Positions 42,742-52,765 of a DNA stretch of 64,000 nucleotides are shown piece after piece (positions within the stretch are counted from its first letter, which is position 1; the number at the start of each line of letters is the position of its first letter). The position numbers were made by a program, and so were the translations under genes. The stretch lies in the NCBI GenBank assembly GCA_902784755.1, contig CACZVX010000007.1:1-64000 (forward strand), in the 5' to 3' direction. This DNA comes from an uncultured Prevotellaceae bacterium. Lineage in GTDB: Bacteria > Bacteroidota > Bacteroidia > Bacteroidales > Bacteroidaceae. The notes beneath the pieces were generated by a model. It did no database searches and was not told the DNA's origin. It saw only the letters and a program-made list of their open reading frames with translations.

Positions 42742-42813
42742 AATTCTTAATTCTTAATTGCTAATCGCGAAGCGATAACTCTTAATTCTTAATTTTTAAC
42801 TCTGAACTTTTAA
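42742..42813 (-). repeat. AT-rich simple repeat with small hairpin between SusC and SusD
   Basis: Repeated TTCTTAATT units surround ATCGC-GAA-GCGAT (42764-42776). Nothing codes here. A hairpin between susC and susD could tune relative expression; the TATCGCTTCGCGATTA form looks like a dispersed element. Confidence 0.55.
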
Positions 42814-45800
42814 TTAGAAGTCAACATCAATACCGAACATCACCGAACGGTTGATGGGGTACTGCAATCCGTTGCTGGTACCCAATTCCGGATCCCACAT
42901 GTCAAATTTAGAGAGACAGAAGAGGTTGTTGCCACTCACAAACACACGGCAGTTCTTTGCGGTGATTGGAGCTATCCAACTCTTAGGCAGGGTGAAGCCA
43001 ATCTCAATAGTTTTGCAACGCAAGAAACTCATATCCTTCTTCCACCAAGTTGAAGCACGATAGTTATTCTGATTGGGACCGTAACTCAGACGAGGCCAGA
43101 ATACATTCTGACTGGGATTCTGCTCCGTCCAACGGTCATCGATATGCTTGGCATAGGCATTACCCTCTGTAGTGGTACCTCCACCAGGCATAAAGTACAC
43201 CTGTCCGCCTATCACGCGATATAGATCTGAAGAACCTTGGAAGAAGAAGTTCAGATCGAAATTCTTATAACTGACCACACCACCAAAGCCATAAACCATA
43301 CGGGGATCGAGTGTACCGCCGATAAAGCCTTCGTCTTCTTCCGTGATAATACCGTCCTTATTGATATCGATATATTTGATATCACCAGGATGAAGTACTG
43401 TTGCACCTACCTGCTGTACGGGGATGCCATCCTTCAACGAGCCGTCAGCGTTGAAGTCATTAGCAGTGAACAGACGCTCAGCAGTGAGGCCGTAGAGTTC
43501 GCCCCATGAACGACCAGTCTGTGCACGGTGGGTACCTAACTTCGAAGCAGGTTCATCAAATTCCGTCACCTTGTTACGGGCATAAGTAAAGTTTCCATAG
43601 GCAGAAGTATAGAAGTCCTTATTCCACTGCTTGTGTAAATTGAGCGTTACCTCTATACCGTGGTTCTCCATCTTGCCATAGTTGGCATAAGGCAGTAACT
43701 CAGCAGGAATACCACTCTGCGTAGGCATACTGTTACGACGCATGAAGATGTCCTTACGGTTCTCCTTAAAGATATCGAAGTTAAAATCAATCATATTAAA
43801 CATGGAGAGCTCAACACCGAAGTTTTTCTTCAGCACGGTTTCCCAAGTCAGGTTTGTCACACCATACTCACCCTCACGGATACCGCTGTTACGGAAGTCG
43901 CGCTGTCCGGTAGTACCCCAGGTATAACCCGACCAGTCACCACCTTGATCAATCTTTGTCAGATAGGCGAAACGACGATTACTGCCAATGTTATCGTCAC
44001 CAGCCAGGCCAATGCTAGCACGGAACTTAATCTTGTCAAAGGTCTTCTTCATGCTTTCCATCCAAGGTTCTTCACTCAACAGCCATCCGATGGCAAATGA
44101 GGGGAAGAATCCGAAACGCTTTCCTTTGGCAAAGTTCTCCGAACCGTTGTAGCCGAAGTTGAACTCGGCAACATATCGGTTGTCATAGGTTCCTGAAAGG
44201 CGTCCGGCTATACCTTGTTTACGATAATCCTGAATGTCACCATCGTCATAGGCCTGCTGGTTGTACAGGAACAAAGCATCGAGGTCGAACTTACCAAAAC
44301 GGCGGTTATACATCAGGTCAGCTTCTAAATAAATGTTGGTGTTGCCATAGCCGTTTGACTGATAGGAACCCATTGACTCATCACCTGTCTGGAACTGTGT
44401 GTAGATGAGGTTGCCCTCTTCGTCACGACCAGTAGCTGGGAATACCGTTCCCACATTCATCGTACGTCCGCGCTCACTTTGGTTCCATCGGTCAAAACTG
44501 AAGAGAACCTTGGCTTTCAAGCCTTTGGTAATCATCTTCAAATCCTGCTCCACGGCAAACAGCGTCTGAATCTTTGAAGCCGTACGCAACCCGTAACCGC
44601 CCTGTGTCACGTCCTTCCAGGGATTAGCACGATTGGAGATCACGGGAATGGCACCGTCAGCATAACGAGTAGGATGAACGAAAGGCAGAGTCTTGAAAGC
44701 ATTGTCAAATGCCACATTTGTGTCCACACGCTGTTTCTTGAAACGGTTCAGATATCCACCGATGCTCACACGGAGAAGCGTGGTCTTCGTCACATCCATA
44801 TCAATATTCGAGCGAAGGTTGAACTGCTGGTTGTTCGTGGCATTGTCGATAGGCAGTGTCTTGTCCTGCTCCAGAATACCACCCTCCTTAAAGTAAGAGG
44901 CCACAATACTATAGCGCAGGAAATCACTACCGCCGCTGATGTCCACATTTCCACGGGTAGTATAGGCATAGTCTTTGGTAATGGCATCTACCCAGTTTAC
45001 GTCAGGATAGAGGTCAGGATCATAGCCAGATGCCGTGCGGCTGATCTGTTCTTCGGTAAAAGGCAATGAATAGCCGTCTTGTCCTGCCAACTGATTGAGC
45101 AACGACATATAGTCGGCAGCCCCTAAGAACTCGGGCAACATGGTTGGTTCGTTGATGGCATGCTCTACATGAAACTTCACCTGTGGAGCGCCAATCTTAC
45201 CGCGCTTGGTAGTGATTACGATCACACCATTAGCACCACGAACACCGTACATAGCCTGAGCCGAAGCATCCTTCAGGATAGAGAAAGATTCTATCTCAGC
45301 CACATCCACATTATTCAGGTCGCGAGCCACACCGTCGATAAGTACCAACGGGGCATTACTGCCGTGGAATGTTGACATACCGCGAATCCAGAAGTCGGAG
45401 TCGTCATAACCCGGCTCTCCCGAACGCTGAATACCTATTACACCACTTAGCTTACCAGCAAGGTTATTAGATAAGGTACGCGAAGTACCAAACTGCAACT
45501 CTGCCGGCTTGATGGTTTCTATACTACCGATGATGGAGGCTTTTTTCTGAGAGCTGTAACCCGTCACCACCACTTCTGTAAACTCATTGGTCTCCTCGTC
45601 AAGCTGCACATTGAGCAACTTGTTGCTACCCACATTTACCTGCTTCTTTTTAAAACCGATGTAGCTGAACTCCAATACCGCATTACGGGAAGTCACCTTG
45701 GTGTGGAATACACCGTCTGCATCCGTGATGACTACATTTTGTGTCCCCACTTCGGTTACTGTAACTCCAGGAAGGGGATCTTTCTGCTGGTCAGTGACAA

Positions 45801-45954
45801 GACCAGTAATTTGAGATTCCTTTCCATCTTGCTGTACGGCAGCATTCACTGTACTCGCAGTCATGGTTCCCAACAGCACTGCTGCGGCTGGCAGCATCAT
45901 CATGCTGACACCCAATAGGCTGTGGCAAAACTTTCTAAATTGTTTTTTGGTCAT
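42814..45954 (-). CDS. SusC/RagA-family TonB-linked outer-membrane transporter
   Basis: 1046 residues, normal SusC size. Signal peptide ending VNAAVQ, a carboxypeptidase-regulatory-like domain (ITGLVTDQQKDPLPGVTVTEVGT, about 48-120), the TonB-box/plug start FTEVVVTGYSSQKKASIIGSI, the SusC plug signature LVLIDGVARDLNNVDVAEIESFSILKDASAQAMYGVRGANGVIVITTKRG, then a 22-strand barrel ending SVMFGIDVDF. It imports glycan fragments with energy from TonB-ExbBD. First gene of the proximal PUL operon, divergent from the hybrid sensor gene. Substrate not readable from sequence. Confidence 0.94.
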   Translation of the reverse strand: MTKKQFRKFCHSLLGVSMMMLPAAAVLLGTMTASTVNAAVQQDGKESQITGLVTDQQKDPLPGVTVTEVGTQNVVITDADGVFHTKVTSRNAVLEFSYIGFKKKQVNVGSNKLLNVQLDEETNEFTEVVVTGYSSQKKASIIGSIETIKPAELQFGTSRTLSNNLAGKLSGVIGIQRSGEPGYDDSDFWIRGMSTFHGSNAPLVLIDGVARDLNNVDVAEIESFSILKDASAQAMYGVRGANGVIVITTKRGKIGAPQVKFHVEHAINEPTMLPEFLGAADYMSLLNQLAGQDGYSLPFTEEQISRTASGYDPDLYPDVNWVDAITKDYAYTTRGNVDISGGSDFLRYSIVASYFKEGGILEQDKTLPIDNATNNQQFNLRSNIDMDVTKTTLLRVSIGGYLNRFKKQRVDTNVAFDNAFKTLPFVHPTRYADGAIPVISNRANPWKDVTQGGYGLRTASKIQTLFAVEQDLKMITKGLKAKVLFSFDRWNQSERGRTMNVGTVFPATGRDEEGNLIYTQFQTGDESMGSYQSNGYGNTNIYLEADLMYNRRFGKFDLDALFLYNQQAYDDGDIQDYRKQGIAGRLSGTYDNRYVAEFNFGYNGSENFAKGKRFGFFPSFAIGWLLSEEPWMESMKKTFDKIKFRASIGLAGDDNIGSNRRFAYLTKIDQGGDWSGYTWGTTGQRDFRNSGIREGEYGVTNLTWETVLKKNFGVELSMFNMIDFNFDIFKENRKDIFMRRNSMPTQSGIPAELLPYANYGKMENHGIEVTLNLHKQWNKDFYTSAYGNFTYARNKVTEFDEPASKLGTHRAQTGRSWGELYGLTAERLFTANDFNADGSLKDGIPVQQVGATVLHPGDIKYIDINKDGIITEEDEGFIGGTLDPRMVYGFGGVVSYKNFDLNFFFQGSSDLYRVIGGQVYFMPGGGTTTEGNAYAKHIDDRWTEQNPSQNVFWPRLSYGPNQNNYRASTWWKKDMSFLRCKTIEIGFTLPKSWIAPITAKNCRVFVSGNNLFCLSKFDMWDPELGTSNGLQYPINRSVMFGIDVDF

Positions 45955-46282
45955 AATGTTATAGTTGGTAATAATTATTTTGCTGCAAAATTAACAAGAA
46001 TTTACTTACCCGTGTATTAAAAAAAGAAATGTATAACCTATTTGGGGGTATACAACAAGGAATAGTCCTGACTATAAGACACTTATAAAAACTGCAGCCC
46101 TATTTTGTATAATGGAAATATACGTTGATAAATGGTATAATTGAGAGATTAACGGAGTAAGAAATGAGGGTTGGACATTCATGAAAGGAGAAAGAATGAA
46201 AGGGTTTGGAAATTCAAAAGATTTTGATTATCTTTGCAGACAACATAAAGCAGAATACGATTATCAACGGCTTTAAATAGAA
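45955..46282. promoter_or_regulatory. Divergent control region between SusC and the hybrid sensor
   Basis: 328 bp without a gene. For SusC (minus) there is a -7 box TAATTTTG at 45993-45986 but no TTTG at -33, fitting an activator-dependent promoter. Two inverted repeats with GTATA/TATAC arms lie upstream: 46031-46053 (GTATAACC..GGGTATAC) and 46107-46123 (GTATA-N7-TATAC). For the sensor gene (plus) there is TTTG 46205-46208, 20-bp spacer, TATCTTTG 46229-46236. Confidence 0.6.
46205..46236 (+). promoter_or_regulatory. Promoter of the hybrid two-component sensor gene
   Basis: TTTG (46205-46208), 20-bp spacer, TATCTTTG (46229-46236), a full match to the Bacteroidetes consensus. The start site would be near 46243, 40 nt before the ATG at 46283. 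Confidence 0.7.
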
Positions 46283-49200
46283 ATGAAGTTCATCTACACC
46301 TTATTAATATTTATAGGCATGTGTCTGCAGACCATCAATGCGAAAGCCACTGATGGAAGACCTGCTTTTAGGAAATTTATGGTGGCCGACGGACTTAGCG
46401 ATAATACCGTTCTTTGTGCGCTCAGGGATAGTTATGGGTTTGCATGGCTGGGCACAAATAATGGACTGAACTGTTTCGACGGCAGCCGCAACACAGTATA
46501 CCGAAACATGGTGAAAGGGACTGCTGCCTATGAGAATAACACCATCACTGCACTTTTCGAAATGGACAATAACATATGGTTCGGCGGGGCTTTCGGACTC
46601 TATGTGTATCATCGTTTCACCAACACTTTCAGCCGTTTCGAAGGCAAAACGCAATATGGTGTGACCATCAGTTCCACAGTAACCAAAATAGTACGCAGAA
46701 AGAACGGCCTGATATGGATAGGCACATTGGGACAAGGACTTTTCACTTACAACCCGCAAAATCGGGAGATGAAGCAGGACAGCCGCCATGTGGCTTTTGT
46801 GAGTGACATTGTTATTACTCAAGACGGCAAGGTTTATGTGGTCTCACTTCAAGGAAACCTACTTATTTACAACGCTAATGGGGCATTCCGACAGAGTTAT
46901 CAGATACCCGACTACGTATTCGACAAGAACTCTATATGTTTGGAACACACCTCTGGAGAGACCTTTCTAGGGACCGACCGCGGTCTCTACCACCTTTCTG
47001 ATGGAGATAAGTCCATACAACCATTCACCATACCACTGCCTGACATAAATATACGCTCACTGAAGGCATGGGGCAAAGAATTGTTGGTTGGAACAGAAAA
47101 GGGACTCTATCTGATGGACCTAAAAACGAGAAATTCAATGCGCTTCGACAATCCTAACGACCCGTTAAGAGGACTCAGCGACATCACGGTCAACGGACTT
47201 ATGTGGGACCAGGATAGCACACTGTGGGTGATGACCCAGGCGGGAGGAGTATGCTATATGCCTACGATGCCTAATGGACCTCAGCAAGTGATAATGACTG
47301 CCGGGAAAGACGGCCAAAATTTAACAGTACGCACCTTTTGCAAGACATCAGACGGACGACTGTGGGTAGGAACTGACGCTGGTCTATTCGTTGGAAAGGA
47401 AAGTAAAACGCAAGGCCATAAAACTATCTGGGAACATTACCCTCTAAACGCTGATAATGGCAGGTCGCCGGAGATTACTGTTCTCATGCCCGACGGAACC
47501 CACCTTTGGATAGGCACACACCAACAAGGAATCTTTGTCATTGACACAAAAGGGGGAGCCATCCGCCATTACGAATATTCTTCTGATCGCCCTTATACTG
47601 TGACAAGCAACAAAATAAACAGCATTGTGCGCACGCCTGACGGAAATATCTATGTGGGCACTGACTGGAGTCTTTGCCGTTTTGACCGACAGACAGAAAA
47701 CTTCATGTGGTTTGCTGAGATTGGCTCTATGACCAACATAACCAGTGTCACCGTCGATGGTAAGGGGTGTGTATGGGCGGCCACCAGCAATCACGGACTG
47801 TTCAGGCAGGTGAGTCCCAGAGGGGGATTCCGCAACTACACCTATAATCAGAATGTGCCTGAGGGACTGACAAGTAACTATATCACCACAGTTTTTTGCG
47901 ACCACAACAACGATGTGTGGATAGCGACCAATGGCAGCGGTCTGTGCCGTTATATAGCAGCATCCGACCGTATAGAACGTTTTGGCCAGCCAGGCACATT
48001 GCTTCAGGAACGGCGTGTGTATTTCATCACCGAAGACAAACAGCATAATTTGTGGATGGGACTGGGCGACGGCATGGCACGCATCGACAGCAAACGCTCC
48101 CCTGAACAGATCAAGCAAATAAAGGCACCATTATTACAAGAAAACGAACAGGCTCCACTGAACTCCGCTTTTATGAGTCCCGACGGGGAACTTTATGCAG
48201 GACGCTATGGTATGTTCGTTCACTTCTATCCTGAACAGGTAAAATTCCAAAACAGCTGCCAACCTGTATTCATTACGGCGATATCACTCCCCTTCCGTAC
48301 TGATGCCGATGCTGAAGAAAAGCGCCTGAACATTAACCGGCCTTTTCTGAAAGACACGCCTATTGAACTGCCTTTCTCTGACAACAGTTTCACACTGCAT
48401 TTCGCAGCACCACGGTTCACCGGAAACAGTGACACGCGCTTTGAGTTTATGCTTCAAGGTATCGACAAAACCTGGGCGCGCGGCACAAGAAACGCAGAAG
48501 CCACCTACGCCAATGTCCCGCCTGGCACCTACGAGTTTCTGCTCCGGGAAGCCGGAAGCATTGACGAAGCCAGTTATGCTCATCTGACCATCACCATTCT
48601 GCCTCCCTGGTATCGCACGACCCTCGCCTACATGCTCTATCTCCTTCTGTTGGCGGCGGCCGTTTATATGGCAGTGAGAAGCTATAACCGTTTACTGAAA
48701 CAGCGCTATCAACGACGTATAGAGGAATTCCGTATTCAACAGGAAAAGAAGAATTTCGAATCAAAAATTCAGTTCTTCATCAACCTTGTTCATGAAATCA
48801 GAACCCCGCTTTCTCTTATCAGTTTGCCTTTGGAACAGATTGAGAACAAGTCGGTTACTGCCGAGGAAAAGCGGCACACCTCAGCTATACGGCGTAATAT
48901 GAACTATCTGCTGGGCATCACCAATCAATTACTCAGTTTCCAAAAAGCTGAAGAAGGAAAAATACAGCTTAACTTGCAGAACTGTGATGTGGGACAACTA
49001 CTCCGAGAGATATACGACCAGTTTGAGGATGCTATGAGGGTACAGGGAAAGAATCTGCAGTTACAAATCCCAGAATTGCCCATCATGACCGACCTTGACC
49101 GTGAGAAGATATCCAAGGTGTTGATGAATATGACGGGTAATGCTTTCAAGTATGCTAAGAGTGAAATCATTCTTAGACTTCAGCCCGAAGGTGAACATCA

Positions 49201-50284
49201 GCTACGCATCTCGGTCATCGACGACGGACCTGGCGTGCCACCCGCTGAACGTCCCCACATCTTTGATGCTTATTACCAGATTGCTGGTGATAACAAGGCA
49301 CATAATCTCGGCACAGGTCTAGGACTGGCCTATGCTAAAATGTTGGCAAAGGCCCACGGGGGCGACATGGATGTAGAAGACGCATCTGGAGGAGGCTCCG
49401 ACTTTTATCTCACCATACCCATCAGAAACAGGGAGATTCAGAAAAGTCTTCCCAAACAGGAGAGACCAGAGGATCTGGAACAGGCAGAAAAGCAGGGAAA
49501 CACGTTGAAAGCCACAACTTTCCGTATTCTTCTGGTGGAAGACAACGAGGAACTGCTGCAGATGACCTCCGAGGCCCTGCAGCCCTCTTTCCGTATCACG
49601 AAAGCTCGCGACGGAATAGAGGCTTTAGATATATTAAGACACGAAGATATTGACGTCATTGTAAGCGACGTGATGATGCCACGCCTTGACGGCATCGGGT
49701 TGTGCCAGAAGGTGAAGAACGACATCAACTATTCACACATTCCACTCATTCTGCTTACGGCCAAGACCAGTGTAGAAGCCAAACTGGAAGGTATGCAAGT
49801 GGGAGCCGATATCTATCTGGAAAAACCATTTTCTGCACATCAGTTAAAGTTGCAGATTATAAACCTGTTACGTATGCGTCAGACATTCCATGAACGTATG
49901 CGTAGCCTCGAGGGGACTGTTCCTTCTGCAGAAGAAGGAGAATTCGGCCTAAACCGTCAAGACCTGCTCTTTATGGAACGTCTTCAGAAGATGATTGACG
50001 AGAATATGCGCGACGAAGATTTCTCCATTGATACGCTTGCCGGGCAAATGAATATGAGCCGTTCCAGTTTCTATCGTAAAATTAAGGCTCTCACTGGTAT
50101 AACCCCCATAGAATATCTGAAGACCAGACGATTGGAAAGAGCTGCTGCTTTACTGAACCAGGGATGCCGCAGCTCAGAAGTGGCTGAGCAAGTGGGGTTC
50201 ACCAGCAGCAGTTATTTTGCCAAATGCTTCAAGGCCAAATATGGTGTGCTCCCCAAAGACTATATCCAACAAAAAACCAGTTAA
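46283..50284 (+). CDS. Hybrid two-component system regulator (HTCS) of the PUL
   Basis: 1333 residues in the standard HTCS order. Signal peptide MKFIYTLLIFIGMCLQTINA; periplasmic double seven-bladed propeller of Reg_prop repeats (GLIWIGTLGQGLFTYNP, DGRLWVGTDAGLF, about 30-680); Y_Y_Y domain (FEFMLQGIDKTWARG..YEFLLREA, about 690-760); one transmembrane helix at 778-798; HisKA with phospho-acceptor H837 in VHEIRTPLSL; HATPase with DDGPGVP (about 979) and GTGLGLAYAKM; receiver with D1129 in IVSDVMMP and the conserved KPF; AraC-type double HTH at the end (SIDTLAGQMNMSRSSFYRKI, SSEVAEQVGF). Such proteins bind an oligosaccharide in the periplasm and switch on the adjacent susC/D operon. Confidence 0.95.
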   Translation: MKFIYTLLIFIGMCLQTINAKATDGRPAFRKFMVADGLSDNTVLCALRDSYGFAWLGTNNGLNCFDGSRNTVYRNMVKGTAAYENNTITALFEMDNNIWFGGAFGLYVYHRFTNTFSRFEGKTQYGVTISSTVTKIVRRKNGLIWIGTLGQGLFTYNPQNREMKQDSRHVAFVSDIVITQDGKVYVVSLQGNLLIYNANGAFRQSYQIPDYVFDKNSICLEHTSGETFLGTDRGLYHLSDGDKSIQPFTIPLPDINIRSLKAWGKELLVGTEKGLYLMDLKTRNSMRFDNPNDPLRGLSDITVNGLMWDQDSTLWVMTQAGGVCYMPTMPNGPQQVIMTAGKDGQNLTVRTFCKTSDGRLWVGTDAGLFVGKESKTQGHKTIWEHYPLNADNGRSPEITVLMPDGTHLWIGTHQQGIFVIDTKGGAIRHYEYSSDRPYTVTSNKINSIVRTPDGNIYVGTDWSLCRFDRQTENFMWFAEIGSMTNITSVTVDGKGCVWAATSNHGLFRQVSPRGGFRNYTYNQNVPEGLTSNYITTVFCDHNNDVWIATNGSGLCRYIAASDRIERFGQPGTLLQERRVYFITEDKQHNLWMGLGDGMARIDSKRSPEQIKQIKAPLLQENEQAPLNSAFMSPDGELYAGRYGMFVHFYPEQVKFQNSCQPVFITAISLPFRTDADAEEKRLNINRPFLKDTPIELPFSDNSFTLHFAAPRFTGNSDTRFEFMLQGIDKTWARGTRNAEATYANVPPGTYEFLLREAGSIDEASYAHLTITILPPWYRTTLAYMLYLLLLAAAVYMAVRSYNRLLKQRYQRRIEEFRIQQEKKNFESKIQFFINLVHEIRTPLSLISLPLEQIENKSVTAEEKRHTSAIRRNMNYLLGITNQLLSFQKAEEGKIQLNLQNCDVGQLLREIYDQFEDAMRVQGKNLQLQIPELPIMTDLDREKISKVLMNMTGNAFKYAKSEIILRLQPEGEHQLRISVIDDGPGVPPAERPHIFDAYYQIAGDNKAHNLGTGLGLAYAKMLAKAHGGDMDVEDASGGGSDFYLTIPIRNREIQKSLPKQERPEDLEQAEKQGNTLKATTFRILLVEDNEELLQMTSEALQPSFRITKARDGIEALDILRHEDIDVIVSDVMMPRLDGIGLCQKVKNDINYSHIPLILLTAKTSVEAKLEGMQVGADIYLEKPFSAHQLKLQIINLLRMRQTFHERMRSLEGTVPSAEEGEFGLNRQDLLFMERLQKMIDENMRDEDFSIDTLAGQMNMSRSSFYRKIKALTGITPIEYLKTRRLERAAALLNQGCRSSEVAEQVGFTSSSYFAKCFKAKYGVLPKDYIQQKTS

Positions 50285-50520
50285 CCGGATATTTTGGCAT
50301 CCCTGCACATCCTAGAAAGAAGGGGAAAAAAGAAATCCTATAAATAAAATACGCCATATCAGCAATTTAAGTATCAGCAAACCATTTTTTTGATATGAAA
50401 AATGGCACATTCATGAAAGATGTACCATTTTTTCCTTATATTTGCAACTGAAAAAAATACTTGGCTAATCTTTAAGCCAATTGATAAAGAATTCTTTTAA
50501 CAAAGCAAAACCTGAATTAT
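50285..50520 (+). promoter_or_regulatory. Intergenic region: hairpin and -7 box before the patatin gene
   Basis: 236 bp. AAAAATGGCACAT (50398-50410) and ATGTACCATTTTT (50420-50432) form a 13-bp stem with one mismatch followed by T residues, a plausible terminator for the HTCS gene. A -7 box TATATTTG at 50437-50444 for the patatin gene follows at once; its -33 region is not recognisable. Confidence 0.5.
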
Positions 50521-52746
50521 ATGACAAAGACAAGACTCTGGCTGCTTACTGCCGTTCTTACCTTTTGCAGCTCGATGTATGCACAGCAAGACAGTGCACG
50601 CTGTGAAAGAAAGAAAGTAGCAGTGGTGCTTAGCGGTGGCGGTGCAAAAGGTATGGCGCACATTGGTGTGCTGAAGGTATTGGAAAAGGCAGGCATTCCC
50701 GTGGATATCGTCACCGGAACGTCGATGGGAAGCATCATCGGCGGTCTCTATGCCATCGGCTACAATGCCAATGCCCTCGACTCGATGGTGCGTGTGCAGG
50801 ATTGGAGCTATGTTATCACCGACAAGGAAGACTTAAGCAATCAAAGTCTCAATGACCGACGAAAGCAGAATACCTATTTCTTCACTACAGGCCTGACTAT
50901 CGGAAAGCGCGATTTGCAGGCTGGCGGTTTCATCAAGGGAAAGAACCTGGCAGAACTGTTCCAGCAGCTCTGCACAGGCTACACCGATTCGCTCGACTTT
51001 ACCCACGACCTGCGCATACCCTTTGCTTGTGTGGCTACGAATGTCATCGACAATAGCGAGGTGGTTTTCCATAGCGGGCGATTGCCGCAGGCCATGCGCG
51101 CCTCAATGGCTATCCCTGCCGCATTTTCACCTGTCAGAATCGGTGACAAGGTGCTCGTAGATGGAGGTTTGAAGAATAACTATCCAGCTGACATCGCCCG
51201 TGAGATGGGGGCCGAGGTCATCATCGGTGTCACCGTACAGGGTGCGCCGAAGGTGGCCGAAGACATGAGCGGCACCATGAGCATCATCAGTCAGATCGTG
51301 GACGTGAACTGTAAGAACAAATACGATGAAAACCTAGCCATCACCGACTTGCACCTGCAAGTGGACACGAAGGGCTATGGCTCGGCAAGCTTCTCGCCGG
51401 CTGCCATCGACACGCTCATCCGTCGCGGTGAGGAACTTGCCATGCGCCGTTGGAACGACATCATAGCCCTGAAGCAACGCATCGGTATCGATGATTCGTT
51501 CCGTCCCGTTATCTTGCAACCGTTGCGTCCGAGAGTTATGACCGAGAAACAGCATGTGACTGGATATACATTCGAGAACATGACACCTCAGGCAGAACGG
51601 TTCCTGAGACAGAAATTCAATCTTGACAGGACGGACAGCATCGATGCCAAACTGGAGCAGAAAATTACCACGTCGATGCGCGTGGATCTATTCTATCAGA
51701 CAGCAGAATGCCGACTCCTTCCCAATGATGAAGGTGTACGTGTCATTCTCTCGGCTGGCAACCGCAAATCGGTACAGCTGCATACAGGTTTCCGTTACGA
51801 CACGGAGGAACATGCAGCCGTTCAGGTGGGGCTTGATATCCCCCTGAAAACAGCTATCCCGGTCAGCACAGACATCACGTTGCGCTTAGGCAAGCGGTTG
51901 ATGGCCCGCGGCGAGCTGACCGTTCATCCGCGCAGTATTACCCGTCCAACCCTTACCTATTCCTTCCGCCGCAACGATGTGGATATCTATTTCGAAGGCG
52001 AGCGCGACTACAACATCCGGTACAACCAGTTCCAGGCAGAGATCATACCCATCAACCATGATCTGCGTCATTTCAATATCCAGTACGGGTTGCGCTGGGA
52101 CTACATGCACTACCGCAACAAGCTCGGTACGGAGACGGCCATACAGACGGTCCTCGAGAATGAGCATTTCTACAGCTACCATGCACGCGTGAACTACAAT
52201 AGTGAGGACAACTGGTATTTTCCGACCCGTGGTGCTCGTTTCAGTGCCGAATATTCCTATCTGACCGATAACTTTGCGAAACTTGATGATAAGCCGGGCA
52301 TGAGCGAAGTTAAAGCCAACTGGCAAATGTCGTTTACCATGGGTAACCGCTTCACCCTTCAGCCGATGTTCTATGGTCGTTTGCTCTTCGGCACGATTGT
52401 TCCACCTAACTTCGGCAATACCATCGGCGGCAATTGGTTCGGCCACTATGTGGAGCAGCAGATGCCATTTGCCGGCATCGGTAATATGGAGTATGTAGGC
52501 CATCAGTTCGTGGCCGCCCAGCTTCAAGCACAGCAACGCATCGGGCAGAACAATTACGTACTGCTCCGTGTGGCCGGTGCCCAACATTCAGACAAGGTCA
52601 AGGATCTTTTGGATAATCGAACGATTCTTGGTGTTCAGGCTGCCTATTATTACAACACAATGTTCGGTCCTCTCGGTGCCTCACTCGGCTATAGCAACCG
52701 TACCAAGAAGCCTTACTTCTTCCTGAATCTCGGATATGAATTCTAA
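50521..52746 (+). CDS. Patatin-like phospholipase fused to POTRA/beta-barrel (type Vd secretion, PlpD-like)
   Basis: 741 residues. Signal peptide MTKTRLWLLTAVLTFCSSMYAQ; patatin domain with oxyanion loop LSGGGAKG (38-44), nucleophile S68 in GTSMG and D214 in VDGGLKNNYP, the Ser-Asp dyad of this lipase family; a short POTRA-like linker (VTGYTFENMTPQAERFLRQKFNL); and a C-terminal ~350-residue BamA/Omp85-type barrel (HYRNKLGTETAIQT.., YFPTRGARFSAEYSYL) ending FFLNLGYEF. This is the layout of type Vd autotransporters such as PlpD. It would be a surface-linked phospholipase/esterase. It stands 19 bp before the exporter genes and may share their transcript. Confidence 0.85.
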   Translation: MTKTRLWLLTAVLTFCSSMYAQQDSARCERKKVAVVLSGGGAKGMAHIGVLKVLEKAGIPVDIVTGTSMGSIIGGLYAIGYNANALDSMVRVQDWSYVITDKEDLSNQSLNDRRKQNTYFFTTGLTIGKRDLQAGGFIKGKNLAELFQQLCTGYTDSLDFTHDLRIPFACVATNVIDNSEVVFHSGRLPQAMRASMAIPAAFSPVRIGDKVLVDGGLKNNYPADIAREMGAEVIIGVTVQGAPKVAEDMSGTMSIISQIVDVNCKNKYDENLAITDLHLQVDTKGYGSASFSPAAIDTLIRRGEELAMRRWNDIIALKQRIGIDDSFRPVILQPLRPRVMTEKQHVTGYTFENMTPQAERFLRQKFNLDRTDSIDAKLEQKITTSMRVDLFYQTAECRLLPNDEGVRVILSAGNRKSVQLHTGFRYDTEEHAAVQVGLDIPLKTAIPVSTDITLRLGKRLMARGELTVHPRSITRPTLTYSFRRNDVDIYFEGERDYNIRYNQFQAEIIPINHDLRHFNIQYGLRWDYMHYRNKLGTETAIQTVLENEHFYSYHARVNYNSEDNWYFPTRGARFSAEYSYLTDNFAKLDDKPGMSEVKANWQMSFTMGNRFTLQPMFYGRLLFGTIVPPNFGNTIGGNWFGHYVEQQMPFAGIGNMEYVGHQFVAAQLQAQQRIGQNNYVLLRVAGAQHSDKVKDLLDNRTILGVQAAYYYNTMFGPLGASLGYSNRTKKPYFFLNLGYEF

Positions 52747-52765
52747 AACAATACAATCATAAGTA

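Noticed and set aside
46304..48118. Long open frames on the minus strand inside the hybrid sensor gene (172 and 224 codons)
   Set aside because: They are antisense to a fully recognisable HTCS with intact domains; no protein family features.
51886..52587. 233-codon minus-strand open frame
   Set aside because: Lies wholly within the patatin-barrel gene on the other strand; low-complexity composition and no start context.
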